Shown: piece by piece, positions 11,221 through 20,709 of the stretch
How the letters are laid out: each line of letters starts with the position of its first letter
Numbering within the stretch: position 1 is the first letter of the stretch
DNA from: Roseococcus sp. SDR
GTDB taxonomy: Bacteria > Pseudomonadota > Alphaproteobacteria > Acetobacterales > Acetobacteraceae
Length of the DNA stretch: 64,000 nt
NCBI RefSeq assembly: GCF_019083995.1
Contig: NZ_JAHRCU010000014.1
Coordinates: 62,001 to 126,000 of the forward strand
Direction: 5' to 3'
Made by a program: the position numbers and the translations under genes
Notes under the pieces: model-generated
The model's input: only the letters and a program-made list of their open reading frames with translations
The model's database searches: none
Told to the model about the DNA's origin: nothing

Positions 11221-11395
11221 TCTGGCTATCCCGGGTTGGGGTGGCGGAGGGGCGCAGCATGACGAGAAGGTCATCCGCCTGTCCATCGCATTCGTATCCT
11301 GGGGCGAGACGCCGGGGTGGAACGATTGTGACAGAAGCGTGACATGCCCTGGCCTTGGGCATAATCTGCGAAAAACCTGGGCTTTGGGAGGATTC

Positions 11396-12421
11396 ATGCC
11401 GGCACGCATCGTCATCGCGGCTGTCGCGGCGCTGGGGCTCGCCGCCGGGCCGGCCGCGGCGCAGGGGTCGCTGAACCTCTATTGCTCGGTGCAGGTGGAA
11501 TGGTGCCAGGCGGCGGCGACGCAGTTCCAGCGCGAGACGGGCATCCGCGTGAACATGACGCAGCGCGGCAGCGGCGAGATGCTGGCCGCGATCCGCGCCG
11601 AGGCGCAGAACCCGCGCGGCGATGTCTGGTTCGGCGGCACGGGCGATCCGCACATGGCCGCCGCCGAGGAGAACCTGACCCAGGCCTATGAGAGTGCGAA
11701 CAATGCCGGGCTGCAGCCCTGGGCGCTGACGCAGTGGCGGCAATCCGAGCGGCGCTCCATCGGCGTCTATGCGGGGGCGGTGGGCTTCGGCTTCAACACG
11801 GAATTGCTGGCGCGGCGCAATATCGCGGCGCCGGCCTGCTGGGCCGATCTGCTGGAGCCGCGCTTCCGCGGCGAGGTGCAGATGGCGAACCCGAATTCCT
11901 CCGGCACGGCCTATGTGATCATCGCCACACTCGTGCAGCTGATGGGCGAGGATCAGGCCTTCGCGTATCTGCGGCGTCTGCACCCGAATGTGAACAGCTA
12001 TACGCGCAGCGGCACCGCGCCGATCAAGGCGGTGGCGCGGGGCGAGACGGCGGTCTCGCTCAGCTTCGTGCATGATGCGGTGACGGAGCGGAATGCGGGC
12101 TTCCCCGTGGCCTGGGCGACGCCCTGCGAGGGCACGGGCTTCGAGATCGGCTCCATGTCCATCATCCGCGGCGCGCGCAACATCAACCAGGCGCGGCGCT
12201 TCTACGATTGGGCGCTGACGGCGCCGGCGCAGCGGCTCGGCTTCGAGGTGGCGGGGCAGTTGCAGACGCCCTCCAACCGCGAGGCGCCGCTGCCGCCGGG
12301 CGCGCCCGATCTCTCGCAGATGCGGCTGATCGAATACGACTTCGCGCGCTATGGCCGGGGGGCGGAGCGGCGGCGGCTGATCGAGAAATGGGACCGCGAG
12401 GTGGGGGCGCTGCCGCGATGA
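11396..12421 (+). CDS. iron-type ABC transporter substrate-binding protein 1 (FbpA/AfuA-like)
   Basis: A 341-residue periplasmic binding protein. The ATG has a good Shine-Dalgarno (GGGAGG) 5 nt upstream and yields a clean Sec signal (IVIAAVAALGLAAGPAAAQ), so upstream extensions of the frame are rejected. Family features: RGDVWFGGTGDPHMAAAEEN, a hinge block NPNSSGTAYVIIATLVQLMGE, and a tail YDFARYGRGAERRRLIEKWD. The paired tyrosines that bind ferric iron in FbpA are not evident, so the ligand may be a different chelate or a phosphonate-like solute. It overlaps the next gene by 4 nt (ATGA); the two are clear tandem paralogues. Confidence 0.87.
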   Translation: MPARIVIAAVAALGLAAGPAAAQGSLNLYCSVQVEWCQAAATQFQRETGIRVNMTQRGSGEMLAAIRAEAQNPRGDVWFGGTGDPHMAAAEENLTQAYESANNAGLQPWALTQWRQSERRSIGVYAGAVGFGFNTELLARRNIAAPACWADLLEPRFRGEVQMANPNSSGTAYVIIATLVQLMGEDQAFAYLRRLHPNVNSYTRSGTAPIKAVARGETAVSLSFVHDAVTERNAGFPVAWATPCEGTGFEIGSMSIIRGARNINQARRFYDWALTAPAQRLGFEVAGQLQTPSNREAPLPPGAPDLSQMRLIEYDFARYGRGAERRRLIEKWDREVGALPR

Positions 12422-13431
12422 TCGCACGGATTTTCGCCCTGGCGCTGATGGTGGCGCCGGCTGTGTCCCAGGCGCAGGGCAGCCTGAACATGCTCTGCGC
12501 GCCGGCCTCGGACTGGTGCGAGGCCATCGCCGCCGCCTTCCAGCGCGACACGGGCATCCGCGTGGCGATGGCGCGCAAATCCACCGGCGAGATCCTGGCG
12601 CAGCTGCGCGCGGAGGCGCAGAACCCGCGCACCGATCTCTGGTTCGGCGGCTCGGCCGAGACGCATCTGGTGGCCGCCGAGATGAACCTGCTGCAGGCCT
12701 ATACCTCGCCCAACATGGCGGGGCTGCATGACTGGGCGCGGGAGCTGCACCGCATGTCGAACGGGCGCTGCGTGGGGGTGTCTTCGGGCGCCATCGCGCT
12801 GGTGTGGAATCGCGAGCTGATCGCGCGGCGCAACCTGCCGGTGCCACGCAGCTGGGCGGACCTGCTGAACCCGGCCTATCGCGGCGAGATCCAGCTGCCC
12901 AACCCCAATTCCTCCGGCACGGCCTATACGATCATCGCGGGGCTCATCCAGCTCTGGGATGAGGAGCGCGCCTTCGCCTATCTGCGGCGGCTGCATGCCA
13001 ATGTGAACGCCTATACGCGCTCCGGCGCCGCACCCATGCAGGCGGTGGCGCGGGGCGAGACGGCGGTGGCCGTCAGTTTCAACATGGAGACCATTTCGCA
13101 GCAGCAGGCAGGCTTCCCGATCGAGATGGGCTATCCGGAGGAGGGCACGAGCTATGAGGTGGCCTGCATGTCCATCGTGCGCGGCGCGCGGAACCTGGCA
13201 CAGGCGCGGCGCTTCTATGACTGGTATCTGACGCCGGCGGCGATGGATATCGGCCCGCGCGTGAACCAGTTCCACGCGCCCGCGCATCGCGACGCGACGC
13301 CCGATCCGCGCATCGCGGACATGAGCGGCATCCGCCTCATTCCCTACGACTTCGCGCTGTTCGGCGAGGCGGCGACGCGGCGGCGCATCCTGGAACGCTG
13401 GGACCGCGAGGTGGGCGCGCTGCCGCGTTGA
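12418..13431 (+). CDS. iron-type ABC transporter substrate-binding protein 2 (tandem paralogue)
   Basis: 337 residues with a Sec signal (ARIFALALMVAPAVSQAQ). It aligns along its whole length with the protein encoded just upstream: shared TGIRV, RAEAQNPR.D.WFGG, NPNSSGTAY, FAYLRRLH.NVN.YTRSG.AP, AVARGETAV and the final WDREVGALPR. This is therefore a recent-to-moderate tandem duplication within the operon, with both copies intact. Differences cluster in the presumed ligand-facing segments (for example QVEWCQAA against ASDWCEAI), hinting at different or alternative ligands for one transporter. Its TGA overlaps the TTG start of the permease gene by 4 nt. Confidence 0.87.
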   Translation: MIARIFALALMVAPAVSQAQGSLNMLCAPASDWCEAIAAAFQRDTGIRVAMARKSTGEILAQLRAEAQNPRTDLWFGGSAETHLVAAEMNLLQAYTSPNMAGLHDWARELHRMSNGRCVGVSSGAIALVWNRELIARRNLPVPRSWADLLNPAYRGEIQLPNPNSSGTAYTIIAGLIQLWDEERAFAYLRRLHANVNAYTRSGAAPMQAVARGETAVAVSFNMETISQQQAGFPIEMGYPEEGTSYEVACMSIVRGARNLAQARRFYDWYLTPAAMDIGPRVNQFHAPAHRDATPDPRIADMSGIRLIPYDFALFGEAATRRRILERWDREVGALPR

Positions 13432-15599
13432 GCCTGGCCCGCGCCCCTGGCCTGCCCGCCTGGCTGCTGGCGGCCCTCGCCGCCACGCTGCTGCCCTGGC
13501 ACATGCAGCAGGATGGGGTGGCGGGGCTTTTCGCGCTGCGGGCGGAGGAGGCGGATGCGGCCTCGGCCCTCGGCCAGGCCTGGTTCCATGGGCGCTTCTG
13601 GTTCTGGCCGGTGCTGGCGGCGCTGGCGCTGGCCCTGCCGGGCGCCCTGGCGCGGCGCTCGGTCTTCCTGTTGGCGGGCGGGGGCCTCGGCTTGCTTGCG
13701 ATCGTGGCGCAGGGCTTCGCCATCGGCATCCAGGGCTGGTCCTGGCCGTTCCTCGAGGCGTGGTTCGGCCCGCTGGAGGAGCGGCAATTCGGCATGGGGC
13801 TGGGCGGCGCGCTCTGCTTCCTCGGCTGCCTGCTGCTGGTGACGGATGGGCTGGCGCTGCGCGGCTTCTTCAAGGGCGATCGCTTCGTGGCGGGCGCGGT
13901 GGGGGTGCTGGCGGCCTCCATCCTGATCTTCACCGCCTGGCCGGTCGGCACCATGCTGCTGCAGATGTTCACGCCACGCGAGGAGCTGAGCGGCCTCACG
14001 GCGCTGGGCGTCCGCCTCTTCGACGGCAAGATCTGGGGGCTCGGTTGCGTCACCGGCCGGGTGCATTGCGGCGTCTTCTGGAACACGCTGGTGCTGGCGG
14101 TCTCCACCGCCTCGGCGGCGACGCTGCTCGGTCTCTGCTTCGCGCTCTTGGTGACGCGCAGCGGCTTTCCGGCCAAGCGCGCGCTGCGCCTGCTGACGGT
14201 GCTGCCCATCATCACGCCGCCCTTCGTGATCGGCCTCGGCCTCATCCTGATCTTCGGGCGTTCGGGCGTGGTGAACCAGTTCGTGCAATCCGCCTTCGGG
14301 CTGGAGCTGGGCCGCTGGATCTATGGCTTCAACGGCGTCTGGCTCGCGCAGGTGTTTTCCTTCACGCCCACCGCCTTCCTCGTGCTGATCGGCGTGGTGG
14401 AGGGGATTTCGCCGGCGATGGAGGAGGCCTCGCAGACATTGCGCGCGAGCCGCATGCGGACCTTCCGCGCCGTCTCGCTGCCGCTGATGCGGCCGGGTCT
14501 CGCCAATGCCTGGCTCGTCGTCTTCGTGGAGAGCCTGGCCGATTTCGGCAATCCGATCGTGCTCGGCGGCTCCTTCGGCGTGCTCTCCACCGAGATCTTC
14601 TTCGCCGTGGTGGGCGCGCAGCAGGATTTCGGGCGCGCGGCGGCGCTGGCGGCGATCATGCTGCTGGTGGCACTCGCGGCCTTCCTGATCCAGCGCGCGG
14701 TGGTGGGGGGCCGCTCCTATGTCGCGATGACGGGCAAGGGCGATGCCGGCCTGCCCACGCCCCTGCCCGCGCCCGTGCGGCGCCTCGCCTATGCGGTGGC
14801 GTTGCCCTGGGCGCTGCTCACCATCCTCGTCTATGGCATGGCGCTGGCGGGCGGCTTCGTGCGCGTCTGGGGGCGGGACTGGACGCCGACGCTGAGCCAC
14901 TTCACCCGCGCCTTCGCGCTGGAATGGAGCGCTTCGGGCCAGATCATCTTCGTGGGCGGCGCCTGGAATTCGCTGTTTACCACCGTGACGCTCGCCGCCA
15001 TCGCCGCGCCCATCACCGCGGGGCTCGGGCTGCTGGCGGCCTGGCTGCTGACGCGGCAGAGATTCGCCGGGCGCACCGCGCTGGAATTCGCACTGATGCT
15101 GACCTTCGCCGTGCCGGGCACCGTGATCGGCGTGGCCTATATCCTGACCTACAACCTGCCGCCGCTCGAGATCACGGGCACGGCGATGATCCTCGTCGCC
15201 TGCTTCGTCTTCCGGAACCTGCCGGTCGGCGTGCGTTCGGGTGTCGCGGCCATGAGCCAGCTCGACAAGTCGCTGGACGAGGCGGCGATCACGCTGCGTG
15301 CCTCCACCTTCCGCACGCTGCGCACCGTGGTGCTGCCGCTGCTCAAGCCCGCCATCGTCACCGCCCTGGTCTATGCCTTCGTGCGCGCGATGACGACGGT
15401 CTCGGCCGTGATCTTCCTCGTCTCGGCGGAATACGAGATGGCGACGGTCTTCATCATCAACCGCGTGATCAATGGCGATTACGGCCTCGCCATCGCCTAT
15501 TGCGCCGTGCTGATCCTGCTGATGCTGGCGGCGATCGGGCTGATCAATCTGCTGGTGGGACGCCGCCAGCTCGGCCGGCGTGAAGGAGCGCGCACATGA
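13428..15599 (+). CDS. ABC transporter permease, fused double-domain (FbpB/AfuB-like)
   Basis: 723 residues starting with TTG inside the preceding stop (TTGA). It contains two BPD_transp_1 permease domains in one chain: about residues 215-430, with the ATPase-contacting EAA-type loop EEASQTLRASRMRTFRAVSLPL, and about 500-715, with DEAAITLRASTFRTLRTVVLPLL. Roughly four extra hydrophobic segments precede the first domain. Such internally duplicated permeases are normal for the FbpB class of iron(III)/phosphonate importers and form the whole membrane channel. Encoded between two binding-protein genes and the ATPase gene, all overlapping by 4 nt. Confidence 0.93.
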   Translation: MSLARAPGLPAWLLAALAATLLPWHMQQDGVAGLFALRAEEADAASALGQAWFHGRFWFWPVLAALALALPGALARRSVFLLAGGGLGLLAIVAQGFAIGIQGWSWPFLEAWFGPLEERQFGMGLGGALCFLGCLLLVTDGLALRGFFKGDRFVAGAVGVLAASILIFTAWPVGTMLLQMFTPREELSGLTALGVRLFDGKIWGLGCVTGRVHCGVFWNTLVLAVSTASAATLLGLCFALLVTRSGFPAKRALRLLTVLPIITPPFVIGLGLILIFGRSGVVNQFVQSAFGLELGRWIYGFNGVWLAQVFSFTPTAFLVLIGVVEGISPAMEEASQTLRASRMRTFRAVSLPLMRPGLANAWLVVFVESLADFGNPIVLGGSFGVLSTEIFFAVVGAQQDFGRAAALAAIMLLVALAAFLIQRAVVGGRSYVAMTGKGDAGLPTPLPAPVRRLAYAVALPWALLTILVYGMALAGGFVRVWGRDWTPTLSHFTRAFALEWSASGQIIFVGGAWNSLFTTVTLAAIAAPITAGLGLLAAWLLTRQRFAGRTALEFALMLTFAVPGTVIGVAYILTYNLPPLEITGTAMILVACFVFRNLPVGVRSGVAAMSQLDKSLDEAAITLRASTFRTLRTVVLPLLKPAIVTALVYAFVRAMTTVSAVIFLVSAEYEMATVFIINRVINGDYGLAIAYCAVLILLMLAAIGLINLLVGRRQLGRREGART

Positions 15600-16639
15600 C
15601 CCGACACGGGGCAGAGGTCCGGCTCGAAGGCCTCGGCAAAAGCTACGGGCCGGTGCGCGCGGTGAAGCCGCTCGACCTCGTGATCGAGGGCGGCACGCTG
15701 GTCACGCTGCTGGGCCCCTCCGGCTGCGGCAAGACGACGCTGCTGCGCATGATCGCGGGGCTGGAGCAGGCGAGCGAGGGGCGCATCCTGATCGGCGGGC
15801 GGGACGTGACCTTGCTCTCGGCGGGCGAGCGCAATGTCTCCATGGTGTTCCAGAGCTACGCGCTGTTCCCGCATATGAGCGTGCTGGAGAATGTGGCCTA
15901 TGGCCTCGTCTCCTCCGGCATTGCGCGGCGCGCGGCGGAGAGAACGGCGGAGGGCGCGTTGGAGACGGTGGGGCTGGCCGGCTTCGGCGCGCGCCTGCCC
16001 TCGGAGCTTTCGGGCGGGCAGCAGCAGCGCGTCGCCGTCGCGCGGGCGCTGGTGCTGGAGCCGGATGTGCTGCTCTTCGACGAGCCGCTCTCCAACCTCG
16101 ATGCCCGACTGCGGCGCGCGATGCGCGAGGAGATCCGCGCCTTGCAGCAGCGCCTCGGCCTCACCGTCATCTATGTGACGCATGACCAGGCGGAGGCGAT
16201 GGCGGTCTCGGACAAGGTGGTGGTGATGCTGAATGCCGGCATCGCGCAGATCGGCACGCCGCATGCGCTCTACACCCAGCCCGACAACGTCTTCGTCGCC
16301 ACCTTCATGGGCGAGGCGAACCATGTGCGGGCCGAGATCGAGGCGCTGGAAGGCGATGCCGCGCGGGTGCGGCTGGGCGAGACGGTGCTGCACCTGCCGC
16401 ATCGCGGGCTGACGCCGGGGCCGGTGGATCTGATGATCCGGCCGGAGGCGATCCGCATCGCGGCGGAGGGCGCGCTGCCGGCCACCGTCGCGCGCGCCAC
16501 CTATATGGGGGCGCATACGGAATACGTCTTCACGACGCCGGTGGGGGAGCTCTTCGCCACCGACCGCCCGGGTGGAAGCCCGGGCGAAGCGGTGCGGCTG
16601 GCGCTCGATCCTGTCGGGACCGTGCTGGTGAGGCCCTGA
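15596..16639 (+). CDS. ABC transporter ATP-binding protein (FbpC/PotA-like)
   Basis: 347 residues. Walker A is LGPSGCGKTTLLRMIAGLE, the signature is ELSGGQQQRVAVARAL, Walker B is PDVLLFDEPLSNLDA, and the H-loop is YVTHDQAEAM. A C-terminal TOBE-like regulatory region starts at about residue 270 (DLMIRPEAIRI). It energises uptake through the fused permease for the two upstream binding proteins. The start ATG overlaps the permease stop (ATGA), completing a four-gene operon. It is followed by three stem-loops and converges on sdhB. Confidence 0.94.
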   Translation: MTRHGAEVRLEGLGKSYGPVRAVKPLDLVIEGGTLVTLLGPSGCGKTTLLRMIAGLEQASEGRILIGGRDVTLLSAGERNVSMVFQSYALFPHMSVLENVAYGLVSSGIARRAAERTAEGALETVGLAGFGARLPSELSGGQQQRVAVARALVLEPDVLLFDEPLSNLDARLRRAMREEIRALQQRLGLTVIYVTHDQAEAMAVSDKVVVMLNAGIAQIGTPHALYTQPDNVFVATFMGEANHVRAEIEALEGDAARVRLGETVLHLPHRGLTPGPVDLMIRPEAIRIAAEGALPATVARATYMGAHTEYVFTTPVGELFATDRPGGSPGEAVRLALDPVGTVLVRP

Positions 16640-16640
16640 T

Positions 16641-16732
16641 ACGAGAGGGCTCTGCCCTCTCGTGCTCTCCCGCCAAGAAACTCGTTTCTTGGATCTTCGA
16701 TCTATTGGGTGCCCGAGGGGCTGGCCCCTCGG
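16641..16732. terminator. three stem-loops between convergent genes
   Basis: Three perfect hairpins: 16641-16663 (GAGAGGGC stem, TCT loop), 16673-16692 (CCAAGAAA stem, CTCG loop) and 16713-16732 (CCGAGGGG stem, CTGG loop). They lie between the ABC ATPase and sdhB, which converge, so they probably terminate transcription both ways. Architecture resembles part of the five-hairpin composites at 9.5 and 27.2 kb. Confidence 0.65.
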
Positions 16733-16751
16733 TCCCACAATGAGTGATCGG

Positions 16752-17534
16752 TCAGCCCTGGCGGGCCACCATCATCGACTTGATCTTGCCGATCGCCTCG
16801 GCCGGGTTCAGCCCCTTCGGGCAGGTCCGGGTGCAGTTCATGATGGTGTGGCAGCGATAGAGGCGGAACGGATCCTCGAGATTGTCGAGGCGCTCGCCCG
16901 TCGCTTCGTCGCGGCTGTCGGCGATCCAGCGATAGGCCGCCAGCAGGATGGCGGGGCCGAGATAGCGGTCGCCATTCCACCAGTAGCTGGGGCAGGAGGT
17001 GGAGCAGCAGAAGCACAGGATGCATTCCCACATCCCGTCGATCTTCGCGCGCTCCTCCTTGGACTGGCGGCGCTCCTCATCGGGCGGGGGCGGCGTGTCG
17101 CTCTTCAGCCAGGGCTCGATGCTGCGATATTGCGCGTAGAGCTGGCTGAGGTCGGGCACCAGGTCCTTCACCACCGGCAGATGCGGCAGCGGGCTGATGC
17201 GGACATCGCCCTTCACCTCATCGATCGGCTTCAGGCAGGCCAGCGTGTTCAGCCCGTCGATGTTCATCGAGCAGGAGCCGCAAATGCCCTCGCGGCAGGA
17301 ACGCCGGAAGGTGAGCGTGCTGTCCACCTCGTTCTTGATCTTGATGAGCGCGTCCAGGACCATCGGGCCGCACTTGTCCATGTCCACCTCGAAGGTGTCC
17401 GTGCGGGGGTTGGCCCCGTCATCCGGATCCCAGCGGTAGATCTTGAACGCCTTGACGTTGGTGGCGCCCTCGGGCGCCTTGAACGTCTTGCCACCCGTGA
17501 CGGTGGAGTTCTTGGGGAGGGTGAAAGTCGCCAT
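16752..17534 (-). CDS. sdhB: succinate dehydrogenase iron-sulfur subunit
   Basis: 260 residues. It carries electrons from the flavoprotein to quinone in complex II at the inner membrane. The cysteines for the three clusters are all present: [2Fe-2S] Cys80, 85, 88 and 100 ([10 protein letters not shown]...LAC), then [4Fe-4S] and [3Fe-4S] ligands in [17 protein letters not shown] (Cys171-181) and [18 protein letters not shown] (Cys228-238). It is the last gene of sdhCDAB. A 105-bp gap to sdhA contains a small GGTTGC-TT-GCAACC hairpin. Confidence 0.97.
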   Translation of the reverse strand: MATFTLPKNSTVTGGKTFKAPEGATNVKAFKIYRWDPDDGANPRTDTFEVDMDKCGPMVLDALIKIKNEVDSTLTFRRSCREGICGSCSMNIDGLNTLACLKPIDEVKGDVRISPLPHLPVVKDLVPDLSQLYAQYRSIEPWLKSDTPPPPDEERRQSKEERAKIDGMWECILCFCCSTSCPSYWWNGDRYLGPAILLAAYRWIADSRDEATGERLDNLEDPFRLYRCHTIMNCTRTCPKGLNPAEAIGKIKSMMVARQG

Positions 17535-17639
17535 GGATCAGAGTCCGATCGGCTGAGGTTGCTTGCAACCGAAGCCGTGAATCGGCCTCGCAAAAACGAC
17601 TGAGACGGGTGCCGCGAGCGGAAGCGAGCGGCGCATGGC

Positions 17640-19451
17640 TCAGTACACCCGTGCCTTGGGGGGGAAGACCTGCACCTCGTTGGTGAGGGTGCGCATCTTC
17701 ACGCCGCGGTAATCGAGGCTCACCTCGCCCTTCTCGTTCATCCAGGCCAGGGTGTGCTTCATCCAGTTCTCGTCGTCGCGCTCGGGGTAATCCTCCTGCG
17801 CGTGGGCGCCGCGGCTTTCCTTGCGCGCCTCGCCACCGACGATGGTGGTCAGCGCATTGCCGACCAGGTTGTCGAGCTCCAGCGCCTCCACCAGGTCGCT
17901 GTTCCAGATCAGGCTGCGGTCGCTGACCTTGAGGTCGCTCATGCCGGCATGGACGCCCTGCATCTTCTCGACACCTTCCTTCAGCAGCGCGGAGGTGCGG
18001 AAGACGGCGGCATGCGTCTGCATGGTGCGCTGCATGGCGAGACGCAGCTCGGCCGTGTTGGTGCTGCCCTTGGCGTGCCGCACGCGGTCGAAGCGATCGA
18101 GGCTGCTCTCGCCCGCGCGCGGCGGCAGCGGCGGCTGGGAGGCGCCGGGTTTCACCGTCTCGGCGGCGCGGTGCGCGGCGGCGCGGCCGAAGACCACGAG
18201 GTCGAGCAGGGAGTTGGTGCCCAGGCGGTTCGCGCCATGCACCGAGACGCAGGCCGCCTCGCCCACCGCCATCAGGCCGGGGACGATCGCGTCCTCATCG
18301 GCGCGGGTCGGGCGCAGCACCTCGGTGTGGATGTTCGTGGGGATGCCGCCCATATTGTAGTGGACGGTGGGGAGCATCGGGATCGGCTCCTTCGTCACAT
18401 CCACGCCGGCGAAGATGCGCGCCGTCTCGGAAATGCCGGGCAGGCGCTCATGCAGGATGTCGGCACCCAGATGCTCCAGGTGCAGATGGATGTGGTCCTT
18501 CAGCGGGCCGACGCCGCGGCCTTCGCGGATCTCGATGGACATGGCGCGGGAGACGACGTCGCGCGAGGCGAGGTCCTTCGCGGTGGGCGCATAGCGCTCC
18601 ATGAAGCGCTCGCCCTCGGAGTTCGTGAGGTAGCCGCCCTCGCCGCGGGCACCCTCGGTGACGAGGCAGCCGGCGCCGTAGATCCCCGTCGGGTGGAACT
18701 GCACGAATTCCTGGTCCTGCAGGGGCAGGCCGGCGCGCAGCACCATGCCGCCGCCATCGCCCGTGCAGGTGTGGGCGGAGGTGCAGGAGAACCAGGCGCG
18801 GCCATAGCCGCCGGTGGCCAGCACCACCTTCTGCGCGCGGAAGCGATGGATCGAGCCATCCTCCAGGCACCAGGCGGTGACGCCGCGGCAGACGCCCTCA
18901 TCATCCATGATGAGGTCGAGCGCGAAGTATTCCACGAAGAACTCGCAGCCATGCTTGAGCGACTGCTGATAGAGCGTGTGCAGGATGGCGTGGCCGGTGC
19001 GGTCGGCCGCGGCGCAGGCGCGCATGGCGGGCGTCTTGCCGTAATCCTGCATATGGCCGCCGAAGGGGCGCTGGTAGATGCGGCCATCCTCGGTGCGGCT
19101 GAAGGGCACGCCGTAGTGTTCGAGCTCGATGACGGCGGGGATCGCCTCGCGGCACATGTATTCGATGGCGTCCTGGTCGCCCAGCCAGTCCGACCCCTTC
19201 ACGGTGTCGTACATGTGCCAGCGCCAGTCATCCTCGCCCATATTGCCGAGTGCCGCACCCACGCCGCCCTGGGCGGCCACGGTGTGGGAGCGCGTGGGAA
19301 AGACCTTGGTGATGCAGGCGGTCTTCAGCCCCGCCGCCCCCATGCCGAAGGTGGCGCGCAGACCCGCACCGCCGGCGCCGACCACCACCACGTCATAGGT
19401 GTGATCGACGATGCGATAGGCCCCGAAGGTAGGCTTGCTGATGGCGTTCAT
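17640..19451 (-). CDS. sdhA: succinate dehydrogenase flavoprotein subunit
   Basis: 603 residues from the start [20 protein letters not shown]; a farther upstream ATG would add 13 residues with no family support. The FAD-binding Rossmann motif [13 protein letters not shown] and the covalent-FAD histidine in [11 protein letters not shown] (His56) are present, as are the fumarate/succinate site segments [21 protein letters not shown] and NMGGIPTN. It oxidises succinate to fumarate in the TCA cycle. A 129-bp spacer separates it from sdhD; it carries short inverted repeats, including GGTTCC-CGT-GGAACC. Confidence 0.97.
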   Translation of the reverse strand: MNAISKPTFGAYRIVDHTYDVVVVGAGGAGLRATFGMGAAGLKTACITKVFPTRSHTVAAQGGVGAALGNMGEDDWRWHMYDTVKGSDWLGDQDAIEYMCREAIPAVIELEHYGVPFSRTEDGRIYQRPFGGHMQDYGKTPAMRACAAADRTGHAILHTLYQQSLKHGCEFFVEYFALDLIMDDEGVCRGVTAWCLEDGSIHRFRAQKVVLATGGYGRAWFSCTSAHTCTGDGGGMVLRAGLPLQDQEFVQFHPTGIYGAGCLVTEGARGEGGYLTNSEGERFMERYAPTAKDLASRDVVSRAMSIEIREGRGVGPLKDHIHLHLEHLGADILHERLPGISETARIFAGVDVTKEPIPMLPTVHYNMGGIPTNIHTEVLRPTRADEDAIVPGLMAVGEAACVSVHGANRLGTNSLLDLVVFGRAAAHRAAETVKPGASQPPLPPRAGESSLDRFDRVRHAKGSTNTAELRLAMQRTMQTHAAVFRTSALLKEGVEKMQGVHAGMSDLKVSDRSLIWNSDLVEALELDNLVGNALTTIVGGEARKESRGAHAQEDYPERDDENWMKHTLAWMNEKGEVSLDYRGVKMRTLTNEVQVFPPKARVY

Positions 19452-19580
19452 GCGACCCGGTCCGCTCCGCTCAGGCCCGAGATGTGTCACCCCGGGCGGA
19501 ATGTCATGCCGGGCGTTGTTCCCGGCCTCTTGGGTGGAGCTTGGTGGTTCCCGTGGAACCGCAAGCCCCTCTCGTGGCGC

Positions 19581-19985
19581 TTAGAGCGCGAAGGCGATCC
19601 GCAGCACGGCGAAGGCGCTGGCCAGCGCCATCAGCAGCGACGCCGCCTTGATCAGCAGGATGAAGGCAAGGCGCTTGAACTCGTCCCGCACGTAATCCTC
19701 GACCACCACCTGCAGGCCCGCGGCCATGTGATGGAAGGTGAGGCCGATCAGCACCAGCAGCAGCACCGCGTTCAGCGGCTGCGCGATCCAGAGCAGCGTC
19801 TCGAGGTAGGAGGCGCCGGCGAGGCCGATCATGCTCGCCACGAACCAGATGGTCAGCGGCAGCAGCGCGATGGAGGTGACGCGCTGCATCCACCAGTGAT
19901 GCGTGCCCGTTTTGGCCGAGCCCATGCCGCGCACGCGGCCGAGCGGCGAGCGGAGGGAAGTCTGGGTGATGCCGTCCTTTGCCAT
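19581..19985 (-). CDS. sdhD: succinate dehydrogenase membrane anchor subunit
   Basis: 134 residues from MAKDGITQTSLRSPLGRVRG, chosen because the sequence upstream in the same frame is Arg/His-rich non-coding sequence overlapping sdhC. There are three hydrophobic segments (about residues 35-55, 63-83 and 105-130). The FHHMAAGLQVVVEDYV motif carries the histidine that serves as a heme b ligand in alphaproteobacterial SdhD. It starts 5 bp after the sdhC stop. Confidence 0.93.
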   Translation of the reverse strand: MAKDGITQTSLRSPLGRVRGMGSAKTGTHHWWMQRVTSIALLPLTIWFVASMIGLAGASYLETLLWIAQPLNAVLLLVLIGLTFHHMAAGLQVVVEDYVRDEFKRLAFILLIKAASLLMALASAFAVLRIAFAL

Positions 19986-19990
19986 CCGCG

Positions 19991-20428
19991 TCAGCCCCAG
20001 AACATCAAGGCGAGGATCCAGGTGAGGATCGAGAGGACCGCCGTGCCGATCAGCACGAGCCGGCCGGTGCGATGGACGGAGGGCATGTCGAAGCCGCGCC
20101 CCGCATCCCAGGCCAAATGCCGGAGGCCGGCCAGCGTATGATACCAGGCCGCGATGGTGAGGCCGAAGAGCACGAGCAGACCGAGGAAGGAGCCCATGAA
20201 CCACTGCACCGCGGCGAAGGCGCCCTCGCCCGTGGCGGCGGCCATGAGCCACCAGACCATGAGCACGGTGCCCACCGACCACGCGACGCCGCTGATGCGG
20301 TGCATGATGGAGAGCGCGCTCGTGATCTGCATCATGTCATAGGCCTGCAGATGCGGAGAGAGCGGCCGGCGGATGATGGTGCCGTCGGAGCGGCGGGCAA
20401 TCATCCCGGCTTCGCGCGGATCGCTCAT
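19991..20428 (-). CDS. sdhC: succinate dehydrogenase cytochrome b556 subunit
   Basis: 145 residues with the SdhC signature: RPLSPHLQAYDMMQITSALSIMHRISG near residues 21-47 (quinone site Ser and Arg) and YHTLAGLRHLAWDAG around residue 95, containing the axial heme histidine. Three membrane helices are visible. First gene of sdhCDAB. The 281-bp gap to the divergent TctC gene must hold the sdh promoter; I could not pick a convincing one. Confidence 0.94.
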   Translation of the reverse strand: MSDPREAGMIARRSDGTIIRRPLSPHLQAYDMMQITSALSIMHRISGVAWSVGTVLMVWWLMAAATGEGAFAAVQWFMGSFLGLLVLFGLTIAAWYHTLAGLRHLAWDAGRGFDMPSVHRTGRLVLIGTAVLSILTWILALMFWG

Positions 20429-20709
20429 GCCTGCGGCGCCTTCACGGCTTCCCGCATCGTCACGGCTTCAACATCCATGAGACTTGACCCCAACCTTTGG
20501 CCTTGCGGCCTGAATTCTTGGGCGTTGTTCTAGGCGTCTCTTCGCAGTTGCGTCAATCCGCGCAGACTGCGGAACCGGCGTGGATTTCCGCGCATTTCAT
20601 CCGGGCCGATCGATACGGCATCATACCGAGCGACGACCTCGACAAAAAGTGGATTGACCCGCTCGGTCTCTGCCGCGAGTGTGTCTCGTTTTCTGGCCTT
20701 ACGGCCCCG
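20429..20709. other. divergent intergenic region, sdhC / TctC protein
   Basis: 281 bp without a credible gene. It is visibly richer in A/T and less codon-like than its surroundings. It should carry the sdh operon promoter on the minus strand and the TctC promoter on the plus strand. A TTGACC at about 20655 is the best -35-like match, but no good -10 follows it. Confidence 0.4.

Noticed and set aside
11338-11365. Promoter for the iron-type ABC operon (GTGACA / CATAAT)
   Set aside because: The -10-like CATAAT is fair, but the best -35 lies at a 15-bp spacing; not strong enough to annotate.
17754-20141. Plus-strand open frame of 795 codons across the sdh operon
   Set aside because: Antisense to sdhA and sdhD, which carry clear catalytic motifs.
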